Below, in pieces: positions 32,040 through 37,684 of a stretch of DNA of 37,684 bases. The stretch lies in assembly GCA_026392115.1 (NCBI GenBank), contig JAPLCQ010000157.1, forward strand, positions 1-37,684, in the 5' to 3' direction. This stretch comes from Armatimonadota bacterium. GTDB taxonomy: Bacteria; Armatimonadota; Chthonomonadetes; Chthonomonadales; CAJBBX01. The notes beneath the pieces were generated by a model. That model saw only the letters and a program-made list of their open reading frames with translations. It was not told the origin of the DNA and made no database searches. The first letter of the stretch is position 1. Each line of letters begins with the position of its first letter. Both the position numbers and the translations under genes were made by a program.

Positions 32040-34190
32040 TCATGCATCGCGCGTTATGAAGAGCCGGCTCACGCGGTTGAGCAGAACTCCCGCCACGGGC
32101 TTCCCGGCGGCTCCCAGGCGCTCCGCCGCTTGCCGGGCATCGGATCGGCGTGTGAAACGGCTGCGGATCACCAGCGCCGAGGCATCCATATTATGGGCCA
32201 GAAGCTCGGCCTCGACGCCCTCCCGCACGGGACTTGCCAGAACCAGCACCACCGTGTAGGCCGCCGACGCTTCACGCAGCAGGCGCGCCATGCGCTCCGA
32301 GGCCAGCGAATCGGCCTCCATATCGGCTCCGCCGCGCGTAAGGAGCGAGACGCCGTCGATGCCGGTGGGAAGGACGGCGCCCGCGAGCGCGCCTTCGGAC
32401 GCCAGCGCCAGGGCCAGGCCCGCTTCCGGCGCGTCACCGGCCCAGAGGGCCATGCCCGGGGTCAGTTCCGACCGGGCGTCGATGACGAGGACGCGCTCGT
32501 CCTGCCGGGCCAGGCTGACGGCCAGGTTCTGCACGACGGCGCCGGCGCCGACATTGGCGGTTACGCCGGCCAACAGGATGCGGGCGCCCTCCTGCGGGAC
32601 GGCCTGCCGGAGGCGCCGCGCGGCCATGCTGAAGCGCTCGGCCACCGGCTGCGGCGGCATCCAGGGCTCCGACGCGGGCAACCGGCAGGCCGGCAACGAG
32701 CCGAGCGGCTCCAGACCCGTGTGCAGCCGCGCCTCGGAGGTGCAGCGCACGGTGCGGTCCAGCGCCTCCAGGCCGATCACTAGAAGCAGGCCCACGAACA
32801 GGCCGCCCATGAGGATGCCGGCGGCCAGCATCATCTTGTTGGACTTCATCGGGCGCTTGGGCACATCGGCGTCGGTCACCGTCCCGAAGTCCATGCCCAC
32901 CAGATCCTGCACGCGTCGAGCCTGCGAGAGCCGTTCCTCCAGATCCTTGCGCTCCGCTTCAAGGGTGGCGATGTCGCGCGACAGCGTGTCGAACTCCCGC
33001 TGCTGCGCCGGGATGCGGTCCAGCAGAATCTGCACGCGGCTTCGAGCGGAGGACAGCGACCGTACGCGCTCGATCACGGCCACCTTCTGCAACTGGATGT
33101 CGAGGCTGCGGATGAGCGTCTCGCGGAGCACGGGCATGCTGGGCGCGTCGCCGCCGGACTGCGGGATCACGGTGCCTTTTAGGCGCTCCAGCTCCTCGCG
33201 CCAGCCCCGGTCCTTGACGGTGTCGATGGCGGCGATCTTCGCCTTCTCGTGGGCGGTTACGGCCCGCTCGTAATCGGCCTCGGAGATGGCGCCGATCTCC
33301 ATCAGCATCTTGTAACGCGCCATCTCCTGCTCGCGAAGGCGGAGCTCGGCCTCGTCGACCCGCACCTTCTTGTCGTCCGCGATGGCCTCCTTTATCTGCT
33401 CGATGCGAATCTTCACGTCGCTGAGCGTCTCCATGTCGCGGATCGACTTGCTCTCCCTGGCCACCCGGTCCTTCAGCTCGGCGACGATCTTGTCCAGTTG
33501 GGCGGACTGCTGCTCGACGGTCTTTCGGTCGGCCTGGGCCTGCTCCAGAAGCACGCCGTAGTTGTTGTACTCCTCCAGCATGGCCCGCGACTGTTTTTCG
33601 ATATCAACGATCTTGTTTGCAGCCGTGAATGTTTCAAGATCGGCATCTTTTTCTCTGAGCAGGTTTCGAACGCCCTCGAGTTGCCGCTGCAGGCTGGCGA
33701 TGCGGTTGTCGGCGTCCCGCCGGTCTCCACTGCGGTAGTGCTCCAGAAACACGTCGCGCATGGCGCGCGCCAGTGCGGCGGCGCCCTTGCCCGTGGACCA
33801 ATCGGCGCTGATGCGCATGAGGGTCGTGTTCTTGATGACCTCGACTTCGATCGCCTTTCCGACGGTCTCGACCGGCGCGGTGAAACCCACGCGTGAGCGG
33901 ACATCATCCACATTGCTGCGGGTCTTCACCGTGTCCTTGAGCGTGACGACGATGGTCTTCTCGTCGGCGTCCTTGCCCAGTTCGGCGTTGGGCCGGAAGC
34001 GGATCAGCGTCTCGGCGTGATAGACGCTCGATGCGTACTCCGTGCTGAGCGACTTGGCGAACAGACCCGCAACCGCCGCGCAGAGGAGCACGATGGGCAG
34101 CTTGACGGCGACGCTCAGAAGCGTGGCCCGCAAGTCGATGCGGAGCCCGCGGACGGCCGCTGCTGGTTTGGTCTCTTGCGTCTCGGACAT
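32040..34190 (-). CDS. Wzz/GumC-type polysaccharide co-polymerase with degenerate BY-kinase domain
   Basis: A 716-residue inner-membrane protein of the PCP-2 type. Two membrane helices (about 26-46 and 452-474) bracket a long periplasmic part with extended coiled coil (about 160-430, rich in Leu/Glu/Arg heptads). The Wzz-like proline motif before helix 2 is VPKRPMKSNK. The cytoplasmic C-terminus (about 515-716) has the BY-kinase fold, with the Walker A' strand VLVIDA (567-572). The Walker A loop reads VTANVGAGAVVQNLA (543-557) and lacks the lysine, and there is no C-terminal Tyr cluster. It would still control chain length and bridge to the export complex but probably does not autophosphorylate. 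It lies 10 bp after the flippase gene. Confidence 0.9.
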   Translation of the reverse strand: MSETQETKPAAAVRGLRIDLRATLLSVAVKLPIVLLCAAVAGLFAKSLSTEYASSVYHAETLIRFRPNAELGKDADEKTIVVTLKDTVKTRSNVDDVRSRVGFTAPVETVGKAIEVEVIKNTTLMRISADWSTGKGAAALARAMRDVFLEHYRSGDRRDADNRIASLQRQLEGVRNLLREKDADLETFTAANKIVDIEKQSRAMLEEYNNYGVLLEQAQADRKTVEQQSAQLDKIVAELKDRVARESKSIRDMETLSDVKIRIEQIKEAIADDKKVRVDEAELRLREQEMARYKMLMEIGAISEADYERAVTAHEKAKIAAIDTVKDRGWREELERLKGTVIPQSGGDAPSMPVLRETLIRSLDIQLQKVAVIERVRSLSSARSRVQILLDRIPAQQREFDTLSRDIATLEAERKDLEERLSQARRVQDLVGMDFGTVTDADVPKRPMKSNKMMLAAGILMGGLFVGLLLVIGLEALDRTVRCTSEARLHTGLEPLGSLPACRLPASEPWMPPQPVAERFSMAARRLRQAVPQEGARILLAGVTANVGAGAVVQNLAVSLARQDERVLVIDARSELTPGMALWAGDAPEAGLALALASEGALAGAVLPTGIDGVSLLTRGGADMEADSLASERMARLLREASAAYTVVLVLASPVREGVEAELLAHNMDASALVIRSRFTRRSDARQAAERLGAAGKPVAGVLLNRVSRLFITRDA

Positions 34191-34200
34191 CGCCTGGTCC

Positions 34201-35760
34201 TCAGCCCTCGGGGGCGGCTATCGGCTCTGCCTGTGCCCCCCGGCGGCGCAGCATACGGGTCAGGATGAGGCGCTTCTCCGATGGGTCGGTGAAACCCAGC
34301 CAGAGCGCCGCTAGGGCCGCGCCCATGCCGGGCAGGGCGAGCAGCGCCACCTCCCAGAGCCGATGCGGGGGAAAGGCGGCCCGCAACGCCAGCGAGACGC
34401 CCACCTGCGCGGCGGCGGCAGCCGCTCCCGGCACGATCACCCGGCGCAGGTACTGCGGGCCCGTCACCGAGTGGACGCGGCAGGCGTGACCCGTCGCATA
34501 GAGCAGATCGCCGATGATCGTTGCCAAGAGAGTACCCGCCGCCACGCCGGCCATGCCGAGCGGCCGCACCAGAAGCAGGCTGAAGCCCACGTTCAGGACC
34601 ATCCCCACCACCTGCGCCCGCGCCGAGAACGCGTGGTGGCCGCCCATGACGAGCACGATGGCCGCGACCATCTGCGGCACCGAAAGCCACATGGCGGTGA
34701 CGAGCAGGGCCATGGTGGGCGCGGCCCACGCGTAGGCAGGGCCCACCCAGAGCGTGAGCAGGTCGCGCGAGAACGAGGCGGCGGCGGCGGCGGGCAGGCA
34801 GGCGCCCACGAAGGCGAACTTGGCGGCGTTGAGGAGCACGAAGCGAATCTTCTGCTCGTCGCCCTCGCCTTTGAGCATGGCGACAACCGGCGACATGGCG
34901 TTCACGCCCTGCTTGGTGAGCAGGTAGACCGCCTCGGCGATCCGCAGCGCCACCGTGTAGGCGGCCACGGCGGAGAGGGGCAGGAAGAGCTTCAGGATCA
35001 CCGGGTCCGTTCGCAGGCGGACCAGCGCGGCCACATTGACGACCAGCTGCGAGAGGCTGAAGGAGGTCATCTCGCCCAGCAGCGAGCGGTCGGCCAGCCG
35101 GGGCGAGACACGCAGGCCGGGCACGAGCAGGAAGGCCAGGACGACATAGGCCGCGTACTCGGCCAGCATGGCGGCGAGATTGGCCCAGGCCAGCGCGACC
35201 ACGCCGCCGCCTGCCGTCAACGTCAGCACCGTCAGGACCGCGTAGAGCGCGTTGCCGACGATCTGGATGATGTTCACCACCCAGATCTTCTGGTCGCCGA
35301 ACAGCACCCCCTGGAAGAGGCCCAACGGCAGCGCCAGGATCACGTTGCGGAAGCCCAGGATCCAGAGGATCGCCAGCGCGCGGGCGTGCTGCTCGACCGG
35401 GATGGCGAAGACGCGGTTGAAGAACACCGCCAGCAGCGCGATGCAGAGCCCGCCGACCAAGCCGAGGCCCAGGTAGACGATGGCCAGCGTGCTGACCATG
35501 CGGTTGCGCCGATCGAAGTCGCCAGCGCCCCGGCACTCGGCCACGTACTTCACCGTGCTAGTGGCGAAGCCGCAGTCCATCAGCGCCACGAAGCCCAGAA
35601 CGGCGAAGACCAGCGACCAGAGGCCGAAGTCCTGCGCGCCCAGGCGGCCGACCATGAAGGGCGTCAGCGCCAGCATGATCACCATGTTCACGCCGAACCG
35701 CAGGTAGCTGGCTCCGGCGTTCAAGGCGAACTGCGCGCTGCGCGAGATGCGCTCGGTCAT
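34201..35760 (-). CDS. Wzx-type oligosaccharide flippase
   Basis: A 519-residue membrane protein with 12-14 predicted helices, of the polysaccharide transporter (MOP superfamily) group. The N-terminal block (NAGASYLRFGVNMVIMLALT, PFMVGRLGAQDFGLWSLV) is typical of Wzx proteins. It would flip the lipid-linked repeat unit to the outer face of the inner membrane. The start at 35760 overlaps the polymerase stop (ATGA); the longer frame to 35886 runs through the polymerase gene in another frame. With the adjacent Wzy-like and Wzz-like genes it completes the Wzx/Wzy-dependent pathway. Confidence 0.92.
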   Translation of the reverse strand: MTERISRSAQFALNAGASYLRFGVNMVIMLALTPFMVGRLGAQDFGLWSLVFAVLGFVALMDCGFATSTVKYVAECRGAGDFDRRNRMVSTLAIVYLGLGLVGGLCIALLAVFFNRVFAIPVEQHARALAILWILGFRNVILALPLGLFQGVLFGDQKIWVVNIIQIVGNALYAVLTVLTLTAGGGVVALAWANLAAMLAEYAAYVVLAFLLVPGLRVSPRLADRSLLGEMTSFSLSQLVVNVAALVRLRTDPVILKLFLPLSAVAAYTVALRIAEAVYLLTKQGVNAMSPVVAMLKGEGDEQKIRFVLLNAAKFAFVGACLPAAAAASFSRDLLTLWVGPAYAWAAPTMALLVTAMWLSVPQMVAAIVLVMGGHHAFSARAQVVGMVLNVGFSLLLVRPLGMAGVAAGTLLATIIGDLLYATGHACRVHSVTGPQYLRRVIVPGAAAAAAQVGVSLALRAAFPPHRLWEVALLALPGMGAALAALWLGFTDPSEKRLILTRMLRRRGAQAEPIAAPEG

Positions 35761-37094
35761 GCGGGCGCCCCGGCCGCCGCCGGCGGGCAGTCGGCGGACC
35801 GGCCCTTCAGTTGCTCCGCCAGACCCACCGCGAGCCCCGAGCAGACGGCGTACATGAACGTGACCGGAGTGATCCGGAACACCCACTCATAGAAGCCGCT
35901 GACGTGCAGCGCCACGGCGCCCGCCGCGAGTGCGAACAGCAATCCCGCCTCCAGTCCGCGTTTGAGCAACGCCGGGATCAGGGCCAGGCCCAGGAACCGG
36001 ATCAAGATGACGGCGAAGATGTACTTGGCCCCGGTACCCATCTCCGCCGCCGTCAGGTTGTAGATATGGTGGCAGACGCCGGCCTGCTCCTCGTCCTGCA
36101 TGACGGAAACGAAGCCGCTGTACCGCGACTCCTTGGTGAGAGCTTCGGAGAAGTTGTTGACGCCCACACCGAACATGTGGTCGTCGGCCATGCGCTTGGC
36201 GGCCATATTGAACTCGTCCCGCGCCTCTTCGCTGCTCTCCGGCGCGCTCTTTACCCTCTCCATGATGCTCTTGGCGGCCAAAGCCCCTCCGATGCAGACC
36301 AGGATGATGGCGGCCGTCGTGGCGATGCGGACGCGCTTGCCGGGCAGCCGTATGTTGGCGTAGGCGATGGCCCCCATGAAGGTGCCAATGGAGAGGAGCA
36401 TACCCAACCGCGAGAAGGTCGCCTGGGACGCCGCGATCAGGCCCAGCGCCGCCAGCACGGACGCCGCGGCGCTGCGCGGCGACAGCACGGGGTCGCAGAG
36501 GCCCAACAGCACCACCACGGGAAGGAACTGGTTGATGAAGAGGGGCAGCGTGTTGGAGTGGTCGAACGGCCCCGGCACCCGGTACATATGGTACAGGTAC
36601 TTCTGCTTCAGCGCCAGGAAGACGACGTAGAACGCGGAGATGATGAACCCGCGCCAGACGGCCGGCCCCTCGAACCCCACCCGCATCACATGGACCACGG
36701 ACCAGAAGATCACGAACCCGCGCGCCCACTTGAGGAGCGAGAAGGCCGCATAGAGGGGCTGGGAGGCGCCGGCGGCGGAGATCAGCGCGAAGCAGTAGAG
36801 CGCCGCCAGCCAACCGGTGTTGTAGGGCGCCCAGCGAATCTTGTCCGGGTAGCGGGCCGCCACCGCGATGATGAGCGCCCAGGCCACCAGGTCGGTGAGG
36901 TTGAACTCAAAGCCCCGGTCCGGCCCTCTGTACCACTCCATCGAGACGAAGTTGATCTTGGTGCTGTTGCTCAGCGCGGTGGAGAAGATGAGCAGCGTGA
37001 CGAGCCAGCCGCGCGCCTTGGCGCTGTTCATGGCCAGCCAGGCCATCAGGGGCACGCCGGCTACGAGCATGAGACCGAAGACGAGGTACTTCAC
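35757..37094 (-). CDS. O-antigen ligase/Wzy-type polymerase
   Basis: A 445-residue polytopic membrane protein (about 10-12 helices) of the O-antigen ligase/Wzy family. The long periplasmic loop before the last helices contains MFGVGVNNFSEAL and HHIYNLTAAEMGTG, which correspond to the family's 'G.G..nf' and 'H..yl...aE.G' elements. In this Wzx/Wzz context, polymerisation of repeat units is the likely role. It starts with GTG at 37094, 3 bp after the stop of the upstream gene, and its stop overlaps the flippase start. Confidence 0.88.
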   Translation of the reverse strand: MKYLVFGLMLVAGVPLMAWLAMNSAKARGWLVTLLIFSTALSNSTKINFVSMEWYRGPDRGFEFNLTDLVAWALIIAVAARYPDKIRWAPYNTGWLAALYCFALISAAGASQPLYAAFSLLKWARGFVIFWSVVHVMRVGFEGPAVWRGFIISAFYVVFLALKQKYLYHMYRVPGPFDHSNTLPLFINQFLPVVVLLGLCDPVLSPRSAAASVLAALGLIAASQATFSRLGMLLSIGTFMGAIAYANIRLPGKRVRIATTAAIILVCIGGALAAKSIMERVKSAPESSEEARDEFNMAAKRMADDHMFGVGVNNFSEALTKESRYSGFVSVMQDEEQAGVCHHIYNLTAAEMGTGAKYIFAVILIRFLGLALIPALLKRGLEAGLLFALAAGAVALHVSGFYEWVFRITPVTFMYAVCSGLAVGLAEQLKGRSADCPPAAAGAPA

Positions 37095-37097
37095 CGC

Positions 37098-37684
37098 CTA
37101 TGCGCCGACCTCTGCGCGCATGATGGGGTAGATGCCGTCCAGCCGGGAGGGCGGCGCCACGTCCGCGGCGTTGGTGGCGAACATGGCCGCCGAATCCGGG
37201 TGGTCCGGCACATAGCCGTGCATGCCGGGGATGGGCCGCAGGCCCATGAAGCTGGGGCAAATCAGCACGCCTGAGTTGGCCACGAAGAAGAGCTCGCCGT
37301 ACTTGCGGCCCGGGAAGTCGCACCCGAAGCGCACCAGGTCGGCGTCGGAGAGGATGCGCCCCAGCGGTTCGGAGCCCAGGGCTCTCTCGGTGGCGGCGCG
37401 CGCCCCGTCCGTGAGGAACCAGAAGCGGGCCATGGTCGAGTCGTACATCGCCACGTAGTCCTTGCCGAAGCGCAGCCCGGTGGCGCGCATCCGGGCCTGC
37501 AGGTCGCAGGTGGCGGTGACGTCGGCCATGCCGTGGTCGGAGAAGACGAAGACGCGCACGCGCTCATGGCGCGTCTGGGCCTGGGCGATCACGGACCGGA
37601 GCTCGCGGTCGTACTCGGCGATCTTCCGGCCCACCAGCGGCGACTGCGTCCCGTGGGCGTGGAGCACGCCGTCCATGGAGGCCA
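37098..37684 (-). CDS. alkaline-phosphatase-superfamily phosphodiesterase/phosphatase (partial, 5' end outside window)
   Basis: The C-terminal 195 or so residues of a larger enzyme; the frame is open to the right edge and the true start lies beyond it. The visible part has DGVLHAHG (metal-binding Asp and His), VFVFSDHGM (Asp-His metal pair) and GMHGYVPDHPDSAAMF (another metal His). This is the arrangement of type I phosphodiesterase/nucleotide pyrophosphatase-like members. It is the first visible gene of the exopolysaccharide operon and may add, move or remove a phosphate-linked substituent; that role is inferred from place only. The gene ends 3 bp before the polymerase start. Confidence 0.8.
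   Translation of the reverse strand, partial: ASMDGVLHAHGTQSPLVGRKIAEYDRELRSVIAQAQTRHERVRVFVFSDHGMADVTATCDLQARMRATGLRFGKDYVAMYDSTMARFWFLTDGARAATERALGSEPLGRILSDADLVRFGCDFPGRKYGELFFVANSGVLICPSFMGLRPIPGMHGYVPDHPDSAAMFATNAADVAPPSRLDGIYPIMRAEVGA

Overview
This window is a GC-rich bacterial segment with dense gene packing and no rRNA or tRNA that I can see. It carries an FtsI/MrdA-type class B and a class A penicillin-binding protein, a three-gene sdhCAB respiratory set, several extracellular glycoside hydrolases (GH29, GH101-like, GH140, GxGYxYP, beta-propeller type), a stand-alone URO-D-like protein and a large exopolysaccharide locus. This mix is typical of uncultivated, polysaccharide-degrading, high-GC lineages such as Armatimonadota, Hydrogenedentota or the Planctomycetota/PVC group. 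The peptidoglycan genes and the Cys-rich class A PBP tail lean towards Armatimonadota-like bacteria, but the phylum cannot be proven from the sequence.

Layout. (1) 60-4849, minus strand: a cell-wall operon of class A PBP, PBP2 and a YcxB-like membrane protein. It starts at a near-consensus promoter and ends in a hairpin at 29-61. (2) 4996-6325, plus strand: a divergent thiol-redox operon (small CxxC protein, membrane-anchored thioredoxin, CcdA-like transporter). (3) 6340-8229, minus strand: a lipoprotein and a URO-D-like protein. (4) 8487-11872, plus strand: sdhC-sdhA-sdhB, encoding a class-B type succinate dehydrogenase/fumarate reductase. (5) 11873-12173: a repeat-rich intergenic region with a palindromic MITE-like element and heptamer repeats, followed by a small membrane protein. 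(6) 12533-22268: a glycan-utilisation island with a GxGYxYP protein (minus), then a plus-strand set of GH29 fucosidase (carrying a -1 frameshift), acetyltransferase, GH101-like glycosidase and FucP-like MFS transporter, then two more secreted glycosidase-type proteins on the minus strand. (7) 22348-37684, minus strand: a 15 kb Wzx/Wzy-type exopolysaccharide operon that runs off the right edge.

The exopolysaccharide operon is the most interesting part. In transcription order it encodes an alkaline-phosphatase-superfamily enzyme (partial), Wzy-like polymerase, Wzx-like flippase, a Wzz/BY-kinase-like co-polymerase, two GT4 enzymes, a nucleotidyltransferase-fold protein, a polysaccharide-deacetylase-like protein, a GT2, a GT4, an intact phosphoglycosyl transferase (PGT), a PGT-TagA fusion and a sugar-nucleotidyltransferase-like protein. 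Five junctions are ATGA stop/start overlaps, implying tight translational coupling. Four proteins keep a recognisable fold but have lost signature catalytic residues: the PGT half of the fusion (DE dyad replaced by HR), the Wzz kinase domain (Walker A lysine missing), the sugar nucleotidyltransferase (no GxGxR loop) and the NTase-fold protein (first metal Asp is Asn). A perfect 13-bp hairpin lies just inside the fusion gene.

Transcription units on both strands tend to end in inverted repeats that overlap or enclose the stop codon (six cases), probably the local form of terminator.
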